From positions 30,195,683-30,259,682 of the forward strand of contig OZ024737.1 in the NCBI GenBank assembly GCA_964016875.1: a DNA stretch of 64,000 bases, read 5' to 3'. This DNA comes from Fallopia convolvulus. Its lineage: Eukaryota; Streptophyta; Magnoliopsida; Caryophyllales; Polygonaceae. Position 1 is the stretch's first letter. Each line of letters begins with the position of its first letter. Of this stretch, positions 1 to 11,200 are shown piece after piece. The notes below the pieces were generated by a model. That model searched no databases, was not told the origin of the DNA, and saw nothing but the letters and a program-made list of their open reading frames with translations. The translations under genes were made by a program, and so were the position numbers.

Positions 1-578
1 CAACAGACTTATTCTTCTTCAAGCGACCACTTTCAAAACCTTTTTACATTCTAAACTCCTTGGGTAACCTTCTCTTCGCTGATTAACTTCTTTAGTAGCT
101 GATGCGTCGTATACAGACGGTGGGCACCAGCCGACCATGCAATTGAATAAGGTGGTCGAATTAGTCTAATGAAAGACTAAGCAAGTGGAGAAAATGACTG
201 GTTCCTATGGTAGTGACTAAACATATTGGCATCGAAATCCGAATGACAACCGGTCGATGAACCAACAGTTAGCAGTCCCATAGAGGATAAGAAATGAGGC
301 AATGCATAATCAAAAGATAGGACACCACAAATTGCGGTTCCATTAAGAAACATGAACAATTGTTGGGAACTTATATTAATCACACAATATTTTCTTTAAA
401 AGCCTCCATCGACTAATCAGATTGACTTAATCAAAGTTTGATTAAGAATCATTCATAACCGGGAGTAAGAATGGTTATCGAATAGACTAAACATCCAGGT
501 GCATTAATGTGCCTAACTCACTTATCTTTCATTACTTTCAAATTGTGCATTCGCATCATTTAGTAGTTTTTACATAGA

Positions 579-775
579 TCGGCCAACAACCGAGATCAGA
601 GGGTCTATTTCATCCATGATCATTTATTTATGCTCGGCCAACAACCGAGATTCGGCCAACAACTGAGATCAGAGATCCATTTTATTCATGGTTCTTTAAA
701 TGTATGTGCTCGGCTAAAAACCGAGATACGACCAACAACCGAGATCAGAGGGCCTATTTCATCCATGATCATCTA
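579..775. repeat. Imperfect tandem repeat around GGCCAACAACCGAGATCAGA
   Basis: Three to four degenerate copies of a unit that starts with the GGCCAACAACCGAGAT motif and continues into a TTTCATCCATGATCAT-like segment. The motif recurs at about 580, 636, 653, 711 and 730. It lies in otherwise unassigned DNA. Confidence 0.6.
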
Positions 776-1182
776 TCCTTGAACTACTCTACTTCACAAT
801 AATGTCTCAGCATGAGTCAACTAACACAGAAAGTCACAACAACGAACCTAAATTCAGTTCTAGTGCAAAACTAAATAAATAACATGGTCATTAATTCTAA
901 CAATTATAACATCCTATCATATTTTATTAAACAAACAAGTTGTTCCCAACACAAATATTAAATGGGATTCAATTCCTCATTTAATAGCAATAATGCAAGA
1001 GAGAACCGTCCACTTGCCTTATAAGGCGTGCTCAAAGCTCTCAGCGATTCCAAGATAAATCTTTATCTGCCTTCGGCCAATTATAACAACAGATTCTTCA
1101 ACAACGAGCTCATGGATACAATTCTTAGTTGTATAATCCAATTTTACAACTTCCTAATCGATAAACGATCTGATTTCCGAAT

Positions 1183-1186
<4 letters not shown>

Positions 1187-1223
<37 letters not shown>
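1187..1223. repeat. (AT)n microsatellite
   Basis: Uninterrupted AT dinucleotide run of about 37 bases. Confidence 0.95.
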
Positions 1224-1226
<3 letters not shown>

Positions 1227-2449
1227 CCTTAGTTATTATGCTTCAAGGAGCCATCTTGGCGGAATTATAACTAATTATCCACTTCACTTTTGAAACAATT
1301 TTCTAAATAAAAATTGTTCATTAATAACAGTTCTACAAGATTACCAAATCTCAGATCAAATGGATTAACGACGAATCCCGAGTAATTATCCGAAGTCCTT
1401 TACCTCACAATCGATGTCTAAACTTGTCTTCGCTATAAGTAACGATCCAAACGTCCGTTTCTCGAGCGGTTTGAACCTGTGGAACCGTATCAATGTCAAG
1501 ATTATAAAAACTATAAATTTACTTAGCAAAGCGGAACCGAAAGGTCCTTTCGGTGGCTCCGTAACCACCCCGCTAATTAATTTCGAGCGTTAATACCTTC
1601 ACTCGAACTTTGAGCTTGTTCGGCTCGATGGCGGCTCGGCCCAAGGACCCGAGGGTGGCGGTGTGGTGTCCGGTGGCAACCCTTGGCGGTGAGTGGTGGT
1701 TGGCGAGCTGCTGAACGCCGACGGCGTCACAAAACGAGGCGAAGAAGAAGCCGAAGATGGAGGCGACGCTCCTTCTCCCGAGTCCGACGTCGTCCTGATT
1801 TTCCCTTGCTGGTTCGGTTTCCAGCTGCTCGGTTTCACACAAAGAAGAGGAGGAGGAGATGAGGGTGGTAGCTGGCAAGGTGGTGGCAAAGCAAAACGCC
1901 GGCGGTGGAGGACCGAATTCACGCCCGAGTTGTCGTTCCGTCCGAACTCTATCTCTCGGCTTTGGTTTTGAAATGGAAGAGGATGATGGTTGAAAAGTCA
2001 AAGTGATAGGCTTATACAATTCTATCTCCCAAGCCTTCCGTATTAAGCAAAAGACGTCACATGCAATTTTCCGTCCTGGAACGGGACTCGCGTTAAAACG
2101 GTAAAATTATGTACCTCGGGTGGAAAAACTCACTAAACGAAAAACGTCCCATAAATTATGTAGACCAATAAAACCAATTTTCCATGATTTTATCTTGCTA
2201 CCTTCAATTTTTAAGGCTTCCGTTTCGTATTTTACATTCCTTTCGGTACATAATTAAAAAGACGGCTTATCCAATAAATATTCTTTTTCCACTGAAAAAT
2301 CCTAGAATTCACACCGATCCATAAAATCATTTCTTTGTGATTTTAGGATATCACCAAGAATTTTCTAGGATTTAATCTCCAACAAAAATATTGGATTAAG
2401 CGTTAAAACGGACAAAAAGGTTAAAGCGTTAAAACGAGGTGCATTTTGC

Positions 2450-3695
2450 AGGTTCCTTCTATGAGAACTCCTCTGGATGTTGGTAAGGCAACTAAGGATC
2501 TTTTTCTACCCCAATTCCGGATAACACAATTAGAGGCCGCCTCTATTGGGCACCTAGTAAAAATGGTTGGTTCTCGACAGCTTCAACTTTGAAACTTATA
2601 ACGAAAAATACGACGAACAACCTAAATATTAACAATTGGATATGGAAATTGGATACATTTCCAAAAGTTAAAAATTTTCCTGTGGAAAATTGACACTAAT
2701 GGACTACCAAATAAAACCAAGCTAAAAGAAAAACATGTAATGACACCGGCTGGCTGCATTATGTGTAATTGTGCATATGAGGACACTACACACTTACTTA
2801 TAAAATGCCCACATACATTAAGAATATTTTTTTTTGGTCGAACATACATTAAGAATATTAGGTACTTCAAACCCAAGCATACAACAAACCATAAGAAACT
2901 ATAATGTGAGCAATAAAACACCAAGAATCATACTAAATGAACTGCAACAACACTTAGGGAACATAGAATTTGCTAATCTAGCAATAATTTGGTGGTTTAT
3001 CTGGCACCAAAAGAATAAGCTAATCTTCATCAAGCCCCAAATGACTTTATAAAAGACCTGCCATTATACATCCGAAATCAACTAGATAGCTGGAATCGAG
3101 CAAAAACTAGATTGAAGATGAAGAACAAATTCGGAAAAAACAATCATAATGAAAGAAGAAAAGAACAAAAACAAAAGCAACCATGTCATAACACTATGAA
3201 AATAAATTTTGACGGATCTAGACTACCAAATGGACATGTATCAGGAGGACTAATCATACATATTTATTTTGGAGATGTAATTGGAATAAAAGCAAAATGC
3301 TATGAGAAGATATCAGTCCTTAAAGTGGGAGCTCTTGTATTAAGGGATAGCATAAAAATAACAAAAGATACTAACTACATGTATATAGAAATTAAAGGGA
3401 ATAATTTGCAAGTAATCAAAGTTGCCTAGGCCTTTCCAAACTGTATGTGGAAAATAGAAATGGTCATCTCTGATATCCTTGTACATTTACAAGGATTTCA
3501 GTCAGCCCGAGTCTCTCGATGTCAATAGGGCTTGCAATACTGTGGTTGATAAAATTGTCAAATTAGGTCACAGTATCCCTACTGACGTTATTAGGAACCA
3601 TCTAGAACTTTTTTTTTCCATCCGCCAGGATGATCTAGGACTCCCTCCGAAAATAAAGTGCCTCATAATCCTTACCTAAATTAAAAAAAACGATA
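2450..3695 (+). mobile_element. LINE (L1-type) 3' fragment with zf-RVT and RNase H remnants
   Basis: Broken plus-strand frames read as the end of a plant L1 ORF2. From about 2525 there is the segment before the zinc knuckle (YWAPSKNGWFSTAS). From 2630 a zf-RVT region reads across a frameshift (WIWKLDTFPKVKNF, then CIMCNCAYEDTTHLLIKCPH). From about 3195 an RVT_3 RNase H domain begins (KINFDGSRLPNGHVSGG) and ends near VDKIVKLGHSIP. An A-rich tail follows the last stop at about 3680-3690. An 18-bp piece (ACATACATTAAGAATATT) is duplicated at 2811 and 2844 with a T-run between. The copy is 5' truncated and cannot be active. It resembles the minus-strand LINE at 25947-28048. Confidence 0.8.
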
Positions 3696-4355
3696 TTCCG
3701 AAATTATTTACCCTGAAGTCCTGGTCATTTAAAAACGTTTGTTTAAATTTATCATTATATAAAGAAAATACTCTCTTTTTCGAGAAGGAAAAACCTACCA
3801 GATGACCTCCCAACATACCCACCAGGATGACCTCCCACCAAACCCACCGGACAAATCCATACAACACTACTACCACCAGGACAACCTCTCATCAAATTCG
3901 TCCGAGATAGCCTCCCGTCGATTTCCTGTGGCTCATTTACAATCAGATTATTTTTCATCGGTGTCAACACCTTTATTTTTCCGACCCACATATCTGCCAC
4001 CGGTTCGATCAACTCCCCCATATTCGTCGTCTCCGTCGACGTGTTTGCTCGGCCCTCCTCCGTCGGATTCCAGCCCTCTCGACTCCTCTAGTTGCTTTTC
4101 GGTAGGCGTTTGTGTCGCTGGCTTGATTCCATGGGGACGCCCTCATCCGCCGTCAGCCTGTTTGCCCGCCCTCCTATGTCGTCGGTCTTTTCACCCGCCC
4201 TCCTCCTTCGTCAGCCTATTTGCCCAGACTTCCGTCGCCCAAGCCTCCATCGTTGGCTGGTTTGCCAACCTTCCCAGATTCCCGTCGGTGGTGGCGTTTG
4301 CAGGATAGAAAAATTGAAAATAAAGACGGCTTGTGCCTTTCGCGTAGTACATACG
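3696..4355. other. Unassigned stretch with a low-complexity open frame
   Basis: A 168-codon frame at 3802-4308 is rich in Pro, Ser and Leu, and its DNA contains degenerate direct repeats (CCACCAGGATGACCTCCCACC and CGCCCTCCT-type units). No domain is recognisable. I treat it as non-coding. The flank beyond the hAT insertion (5190-5320) resembles part of the retroposon at 21756-22897, so this may be an old retroposon copy split by the hAT element. Confidence 0.35.
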
Positions 4356-4363
4356 GTTTAAAG

Positions 4364-5178
4364 TAGGGATGGCAATGGGGCGGGTTCGGGGCGGGGTATA
4401 CCCTCCCCGTACCCTTCCCTATTTAGATATATGCTCCTCATGCACGTCCCATTATCCATCGGGGAATAAAATGTGTCCCCGCACCCATCCCCGTCGGGTC
4501 CCCGTCCCCGTCGGGGATTCCCCATCCCCGCTTGATTTTCCCATTTATAATCCTCGTCGGGGATTCTCCATCTCCGCTTGATTTCCCCATTTATAATCCC
4601 CGTTGGGGATTCCTCATCCCCGTTTGGTTTTCACCAATTATAATCTCTATCGGGGACTCGCCATCCCCGTTTGATTATCACCTTGTATAATCTCCACGAG
4701 TTATTCATTTTATTTTCCATTTACTTTCATGTACGCTTTTCTAAAAAATTCTATTGATACACCATTTACAAAATTCACCAATTAAACCTATATAATTAAT
4801 AAGACTTTAACAAGAGCTTCAAAAAACAAACAAGACAATAATTTTGTAAATTCAATGATGATACCATTCATACATATCAAGTAAATAATATAAAGATATA
4901 CGCTCGGCGGGATTTCCCACGGGGTTCCCCAATAGGTCCCCCGACAGGAATTTCCCATGGGTCCCCCGACGGGGATTCCCCATAGGGTTTCCCAATGGGG
5001 TCAGGGTCGGGTCGGGTGGTGGGGCGGGGACACATATTCTTGTCCTCGTGCCCATACCCTAACGGGTAATTACTTTTCCCCCATACTTACCCCCATCCCC
5101 ACTAAAATCCCCATCCTCATATCCGTAACGGGGAATCCTCACGAGTAATGGGGAATCCCCGCCCCATTGCCATCCCTA
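4364..5178. mobile_element. Non-autonomous hAT element, 8-bp TSD GTTTAAAG
   Basis: The terminal inverted repeats are TAGGGATGGCAATGGGGCGG at the left and its near-perfect complement at the right (ending CCCATTGCCATCCCTA). Both sides are flanked by the identical 8-bp duplication GTTTAAAG (4356-4363 and 5179-5186). An 8-bp duplication with TAGGG-type ends is characteristic of the hAT superfamily. The left arm holds about four copies of a ~57-bp unit containing CGGGGATTCCCCATCCCCG. The right arm has related GGGTCCCCCGACGGGGATT-type units in inverted sense. There is no transposase, so it depends on another element. Confidence 0.9.
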
Positions 5179-5186
5179 GTTTAAAG

Positions 5187-7217
5187 AGGTGGAACTGAAT
5201 TTGGATTTGGATCGAGTTGTATTGGGCTAGGTCGTGTGGTGCTTTGTGGCTTCTGAAAATCCTTCATCTCGGTGTAGGGAACGTCAATTGTCCAATTCGC
5301 ATAACCTTCGATGGGTTACCTTTTGTCTATGACGCTATTCTTTAGTGATTTACTCACCCCGATCCCAAATTCTCTCTAGTTCTTTCTCTTTGATGTTTGT
5401 ACTTATTTTAGTCATCTTTACTTTATTGTGTGCTTCTTTTCCGATACACTTAACCTTTCATAACTATTATTTTTTATATGATCTCTCGATTTACCAATCT
5501 TGTTTGGTGTCAGATTTCTTACCTTATAAAAAAGACGTTTATTTTACTATACGTATATTCAAAATTTAGATTTAGTCAAAAAGATTCCCACTATTACTAA
5601 ATTGATTAAAACGTAATCCATGGCTGAGAATGCATCTCCGACCAAACCCCACTTTATCCTTTTTCTTTCTCCCACTTTTCCATTTATCATTTTCAAATTT
5701 CCGAACCTTCGCCCCAACTTCGCCAAGTCTCTCCCCAAACGTTTTTCACATACAAACTCCAAATTTTAATACCATACTTTAAAAAAAATATCATTCAAAT
5801 ACCATCATCTCCGCTAACTCCCAAGTTCGTCTCCCTACCATGTAGACATTATAGCTCACAATGACTCGAATTTACTATTCCAAATGCGGAGTATCATAAA
5901 TCGATTTTTTTTTTTTGGTTGAAGATTTTTTTTTTGTAGATGTATGTAGAAGTTTTTAATTTAATTTAGTTTTATAAAAATTATAAATAATTTAAGTCGA
6001 TAATTTTAACAATTTCGTCGTCCAAGGATGTCAACTAGCTATTTATTAGGTTGTGTGGGTCCATATTACAAAGATAATGCAAAATCATTATCTACTTTTT
6101 TGAATATTAGTTGCAATGGTTCTTTAGACCAAAAATAAATACTTGTCGATCATTATGGCTTGATTTTCTTGTTCAATAAAATCTATTATTTGAAATATTA
6201 TAACCTATTTTTGAGACAAACACTAAAACGTTTAACTTATGTGAATGAATAGAGTACTACATAAATAATGTGTTTCGGTTTATCCAAAAAAAAGTAGTAC
6301 CCTTTTTTTCTTACAATATTTTTACCTTTTTGGCATATTGTTCAATATAAGAGGCTGAACACATGAAATAATAAGTAATATACTAAAATTGAAAAATATC
6401 TTATTTAGGCAAAAGATAACCAACACCACGATAGACTTATTGAGCTAGCTTATCATTTTTTAGGGGTTAAGAGTGTTTACATTTTATTTATTTTTATTGT
6501 ATCTTTATTTTATTAATATTTCATGCCTTTTTTTTGTAATTTTCTCTAGAAAACAAAACTCATAAAAATATTCCTATTAAACATCCCTTAGTTTATCTAA
6601 AAATAAATACACATTTTCAACCTAATTTGAACATAAGAATAAAAAACTTCAACGAACGGACCCTTAAAAGTGTGGATTAATGAAATTCCTTTTCCCCATA
6701 CAATATTTGCTCAATTGTTTGTAAGAGAATGGCATATTTGTTGCACTACTATTCTATTCTTGAAACTAATCATTATTCCGAACAAAACATAGAAATTGTA
6801 ACCATTTCTTATAAAAATACAAGGATAATATAAATCAAGGATAAAGCACATAATCTACATGTTTTACTGGTGTTATTTATGAATCAAATATCTCAGGGAT
6901 ACGCATTCCATTTATAGAAAGATTAAACCAAATCATTAAAAACTAAATAAAAATCATGAAAGTCTTACAGAAAATTTTAAATTTATGGAGCGAATTATAA
7001 AAATATTTTGTTTGGGACCTTCCCCATCTCCAGACGCTAGCACCGTCCTTGGACACGTCAGCATCCAAACGCGCGAACCCTCCTCCTTCCACGAAAATCA
7101 TTTCTCTTTTTAATTTACAGTATTACCCTAAAATATTCATTTATAAAAGGAAAAACAAAAAAAGCGTAAAAGGGCGTACACCGCGTTCACACCTCCTCAC
7201 ACGCTTCCTGGGAACCG
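5187..7217. other. AT-rich intergenic DNA
   Basis: The first ~150 bp resembles the 22.56-22.66 kb part of the retroposon at 21756-22897 (shared GTGGCTTCTGAARATCCT). The remainder is AT-rich with frequent stops in all frames and no recognisable gene. The last few hundred bases before 7218 are the presumed promoter of the downstream nuclease-like gene. Confidence 0.5.
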
Positions 7218-7226
7218 TATATAAAT
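7218..7226 (+). promoter_or_regulatory. TATA box of the ALP1-like gene
   Basis: TATATAAAT lies 127 bp upstream of the ATG at 7353 and is followed by a pyrimidine-rich leader. This fits a transcription start near 7250 and a ~100-base 5' UTR. Inference from motif and spacing only. Confidence 0.6.
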
Positions 7227-7352
7227 CCAGCCCAATTCAATTCAACCCCTACACCTCTGACTCAAAGCGTTCACACCTCCACATAAACCTTCCTGATTCT
7301 ACAAGACACATTTCATCGAACACCTTCTCTGCCTCCCTCCTCCTCCTGATTT

Positions 7353-8894
7353 ATGGAAATCTCCTCCTTCTCCTTTCTCACCCCCGAAGATTGCTATCCC
7401 TTTCACTCCCTTTTCCCAGATCTCTCAGCCCTGGATAACGCCGCCAATCTCCCCGGCAAGCGCCGCCGCAAGGACGCCGACGGAGGAGAGGACGGATTGA
7501 AGAAGCCTGCATCCACAGAGACCGTCAAAGAGGTCCTCGCCTCCCTTCTTCTGCTCGAGGAGGAGGAAAATCAGGACAATTTCGCCTGGGCGTTCTCCGC
7601 TCAGCAGGAAAAGGACCTAATCGGATCCAATTTCCGGCAGGCGACCGATTACATGATGAATTACCACGAGAATCTGGAGAGACAGTACTCCGAAGAGGCT
7701 GCCGAGGCTGAAATTTCGACGAAAAAGCGGGGCCGCGCTTCCTCCGCCGTGGCCGCCGCCGCGCTTGCTGTCGCCGATGCGGATCAGGCCCCGGCTGCGG
7801 CGGCGGAAGCGTCGGCCTCCACCGCGAAGGTCCACCAGAGGAGGCTGTGGGTGAAGGACAGGTCCAAGGACTGGTGGGACAAGTGCAGCCACCCGGATTT
7901 CCCGGAATCCGAGTTCAAACGCGCTTTCCGGATGTCACGCGCCACCTTCAACCTCATCTGCGACGAGCTGGAGCCCGTCATCAACAAGAAAGACACGATG
8001 CTCCGCGCCGCCATCCCCGTGAAGCAGCGCGTGGCCGTCTGCATCTGGCGCCTGGCCACCGGCGAGCCCCTCCGCCTCGTCTCCCGCCGATTCGGCCTCG
8101 GCATCTCCACCTGCCACAAGCTCGTCCTCGAGGTCTGCTCCGCCATCAAGAACACGCTCATGTCCAAATACCTAAATTGGCCCGACGACTCCCGAATCTC
8201 CCAAATCAAATCCGAATTCGAATCCGCCTCCGGAATCCCTAACGTGGCCGGCTCAATGTACACCACGCACATCCCAATCATCGCCCCCAAAATCAGCGTC
8301 GCCGCCTACTTCAACAAGCGCCAGACCGAGCGGAATCAGAAGACCAGCTACTCAATCACAGTCCAAGGAGTCGTCGATCCGAGAGGCGTCTTCAGCGACG
8401 TCTGCATCGGCTGGCCCGGGTCGATGCTCGACGAGCAGGTCCTCGAAAAATCGGCTCTTTACCAGCGCGGCGCAAGAGGGCTTTTGAGGGACGTTTGGAT
8501 TGTGGGCTCTTCCGGGTACCCGTTAATGGACTGGGTCCTGGTGCCCTACACCCACCAGAATCTGACGTGGACACAGCACGCCTTCAATGAGAAGATCGGA
8601 GAGGTGCAAAATGTGGCCAAGGATGCGTTTGGCAGGCTCAAAGGAAGATGGGGATGCTTGCAGAAGAGGACTGAGGTGAAGTTGCAGGACTTGCCTGCTG
8701 TTTTGGGCGCTTGCTGTGTTCTTCATAACATATGTGAAATGAGAGGCGAGGAGTTGGAGCCTGATCTGAGATTTGATGTGTTTGATGATGAGGTCGTGCC
8801 CGAGAACCCGATGAGATCGGCTTCTGCTGTGCAGGCTAGAGATCACATTGCTCATAATCTATTGCACCATGGCCTTGCTGGAACTTCATACTGA
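7353..8894 (+). CDS. Domesticated PIF/Harbinger nuclease (ALP1-like protein)
   Basis: Single-exon gene for 513 aa. Residues 1-160 are an acidic, partly coiled-coil region with basic clusters (GKRRRK at 35-40, KKRGR at 124-128) and an alanine-rich linker (131-157). Residues ~175-265 match the helical N-terminal part of Harbinger-type transposases, and ~296-465 match the DDE_Tnp_4 nuclease fold (PGSMLDEQVLEKS, SSGYPLMDWVLVPY, FGRLKGRWGCL, LHNICEMRGEE). The three catalytic acidic positions appear replaced: Tyr303 where the family has the Asp of a DGTH motif, Ser386 where it has the Asp of GDSGYP, and Lys423 or Asp424 where it has the Glu before FGxLK. This fits the plant ALP1-like nuclease family, in which the Arabidopsis founder is a transposase-derived protein linked to Polycomb. 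A structural or regulatory role is therefore likelier than DNA cleavage. The ATG sits in a plausible leader, and AATAAA lies 197 bp after the stop. Confidence 0.92.
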   Translation: MEISSFSFLTPEDCYPFHSLFPDLSALDNAANLPGKRRRKDADGGEDGLKKPASTETVKEVLASLLLLEEEENQDNFAWAFSAQQEKDLIGSNFRQATDYMMNYHENLERQYSEEAAEAEISTKKRGRASSAVAAAALAVADADQAPAAAAEASASTAKVHQRRLWVKDRSKDWWDKCSHPDFPESEFKRAFRMSRATFNLICDELEPVINKKDTMLRAAIPVKQRVAVCIWRLATGEPLRLVSRRFGLGISTCHKLVLEVCSAIKNTLMSKYLNWPDDSRISQIKSEFESASGIPNVAGSMYTTHIPIIAPKISVAAYFNKRQTERNQKTSYSITVQGVVDPRGVFSDVCIGWPGSMLDEQVLEKSALYQRGARGLLRDVWIVGSSGYPLMDWVLVPYTHQNLTWTQHAFNEKIGEVQNVAKDAFGRLKGRWGCLQKRTEVKLQDLPAVLGACCVLHNICEMRGEELEPDLRFDVFDDEVVPENPMRSASAVQARDHIAHNLLHHGLAGTSY

Positions 8895-9807
8895 TTTTTC
8901 CATTGGAGGCTTTGCTGGTGTTTTGTTTAGTAGACAGTAGTAGTTCTGATTCATTTGTGTTTTGATTCTGCTGGGTTTTCTTTATTTACATTGTAGAGAT
9001 TGGTATACTGATTTATAGATACAAGTCAGATTGGATTTGTTGACATACATTTTGTATTCAGATAGGCTGTCATTCTTCTGGTTAGTATGAAATAAAATTA
9101 TGGATCTTTTTTTCACATTCTGGGTACCACAATTTCAATCGGGTTTTCTTCGTTCTTCCTGAAAATCAAGTTGCAAGATTGAAGTTAGTAATAGTTAATG
9201 TTTTTGCGAAATGTGTTCTTTGGAGTTGAAGGTCAAAACGGTTAGCTATTACTTGTTCTACGTGTCCTATTTCAGATCAAAATCGGACCCATAATTTCTC
9301 AACACTAAGGCATGAAAGAAGGGCTGACAAGTTATATATATTCAATGGCAGGTGAGAAATTTCTCCTCTTTTGGTCCAATTGGAGCCAAGTGAAAGTGAC
9401 TTCATGATCAGAGATCTTTTGGGAATTAATTAGCCGAAAATGGATGTAAATACAATCCAGCTTCCTTGTAATTGTTGTCTTTTCATGAAAAAGTTCAAAG
9501 TTTGTGGTTATGTCAATTCTGCGTCGGCCGAGCATCAATTGAAGTATTCCGTATTCAACACCAATCTATTTGCAGGTTGACCCATTGGCCTTTGCAAAGT
9601 GTGAAACCCAAAACGATTGTTTTAATTTGTCTAACTAGGATGAAAACTGAAAGCACACTAGTCAACGGGTTTACACATGACAGCCCTTGTTTGTTCCCAA
9701 ACCCGAAACTCCTCTGCCAAATACAAATCCTACGCCTTTTTGTTCTTGATCAATTATCCTATAGTATATGGTACAGATTATTCTTATTTAATTTAGGTCT
9801 AATCTTG
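8895..9807. other. 3' UTR and intergenic spacer
   Basis: The 3' UTR of the ALP1-like gene probably runs to about 9120, with a candidate poly(A) signal AATAAA at 9091-9096. The rest has no supported feature. Confidence 0.6.
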
Positions 9808-9810
9808 TAA

Positions 9811-10229
9811 GACCCGTTTGGTATGCTGTTGGAATCGGATTGGAATCAAAAATCGGTATGGAATCAGGAATCGAAATAAATCAATCCTGTGACATGTTGT
9901 TTGGTATGTTGTCAGAATGAACCATTCCTAAAAACTATGGTTTAAATTTTAGGTTTTAGACCTTATAATCTAGGGGTTTATGGTTTCTATAATTTATTAT
10001 TTAAGGTTTAGGGGTTTTAAGGTATTAAGGTTTAAGATGAAAAATTAAAATTTCTTGGAATGGATGATACCCTCTATTTTTCCGTTGGAATCAACTTTGC
10101 CTACAGGCTTGAAAAGAACCATTCTTGGAAATGAAATCGATTTCAGATTTTGGTTGGCCAAACAATGTACTAGAATCAACCATTCCTGATCCTCATCCCT
10201 GATTCCCAGGGAATCAAACCAAACAGGCC
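9811..10229. mobile_element. Tourist-like (PIF/Harbinger) MITE, TSD TAA
   Basis: The ends are inverted repeats: GACCCGTTTGGTATGCTG on the left, and GGCCTGTTTGGTTTGATTCC read from the right on the complement. Both sides carry the 3-bp target TAA (9808-9810 and 10230-10232). GGCCTGTTTGG termini with a TAA/TTA duplication are typical of Tourist/Harbinger MITEs. The 419-bp body is non-coding, with internal GGAATCA/TGATTCC inverted pieces. Confidence 0.82.
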
Positions 10230-10299
10230 TAAGTGTTATACTTCTCTCTATTCTCAAAAAGTTACCATCATTTTAGTCTTTTACCCAACTATAAGGGAA

Positions 10300-11200
10300 T
10301 TTATTAATCGGTTAAAGGGCATGTGCTCACGAATGGTGGAACCTAGCTAAGATGTTTCGGAAGAAACTCTCGCCCACTTCTTATGGGAGTGTGCTTTTGC
10401 TGAAGTCATTTGGAGATTGATATTGCACCCAAAACTCATATTGCGTTTCTTTAATGCGGAATCCAATCAGTGTCTCAAGAAATGCCTTTGTAAGGAAATC
10501 ACTATGGGCCTCGGAGGGGGTGAGACAAAGAGCTTCGTCGCGGTGATTTGGTGGATGTGGAGATGGAGAAACGAGCGCATGTTCATGAATGCTAGTGCAG
10601 TTACAGGCATGCGCGATTTTCTGTTGAGCCAAGCTAAGGAATATGAGGACTCACGACGCAAAAAAACACTCTTAGGGCAATCAAAACCGACCAAGCATGA
10701 ATGCCATGTCAATTGGCACCGTCGGGAAGTCAACTGATCCCGCCAGAAAAAAGCCAACTAGATCAAAGCCAATACCGATGGATCGGTGACGGGGGCTTAC
10801 AACAGGCTTGGCAAGAGGAGTCCTAAAAAATAACGAAGGTTGATGGCTAGGTGGCTTCATCTACGATCTAGGGTGTAGCTCAATTTTCGCGACCAAAGAT
10901 TTGAGCATCCTTCACGAGTTGTGCTTAGCTTGGGAGAGAGAACATTGTAGGGTGATAATTGAATCTAACTCCAAAGTCAAGATAGATTTGCTCACATCAA
11001 GAGTCCAACCAACAGACCCGGTTGCCAGCCTGGTGCTCCATTGCCGAGTAGAGATTGGCTAGCCTGGTTCCATCACACATTTAGGGAAGCAAATAAAATT
11101 GCAGATCACCTCGCTTCAACTTAGGATTCCATGAACTGAATGAGCCCTTTTAGAGGTGGCTCCTGATGTAAGGGGGAGGGGGGGGGGTGCAGATCTAGGA
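10300..11200 (+). mobile_element. LINE relic with zf-RVT and RNase H pieces
   Basis: A plus-strand frame at 10345-10737 reads ETLAHFLWECAFAEVIWRL followed by WWMWRWRNERMF, the usual zf-RVT to linker part of a plant LINE ORF2. From 10760 a broken RNase H domain follows (KANTDGS, then HTFREANKIADHLAS near 11080-11120) with several stops and frame changes. No poly(A) tail or target duplication was found. It is an old, inactive, 5'-truncated copy. Confidence 0.7.

Larger units (their letters stand above)
1..2440. other. Unassigned repeat-like DNA, no supported gene
   Basis: No coding sequence can be supported here. The stretch holds a short tandem repeat (about 579-775), an AT microsatellite (1187-1223) and a GC-rich block (about 1600-1975) that is open in several frames. 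The frames are low complexity and match no family I recognise. The GC-rich block followed by AT-rich DNA resembles the LTR and leader of a Ty3/gypsy chromovirus read on the minus strand, but no LTR boundary, primer-binding site or polyprotein was found, so this is only a guess. Confidence 0.35.

Noticed and set aside
1693..1971. GC-rich open frames on both strands as a gene
   Set aside because: Open on several frames at once, low complexity, no domain, no splice partners; more like repeat or LTR leader DNA.
3802..4308. 168-codon Pro/Ser-rich frame as a gene
   Set aside because: Built from degenerate direct repeats and interrupted repeat DNA; no recognisable domain.
7847..8290. Overlapping long frames on both strands in the ALP1-like gene
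   Set aside because: Shadows caused by high GC at third positions of the real frame.
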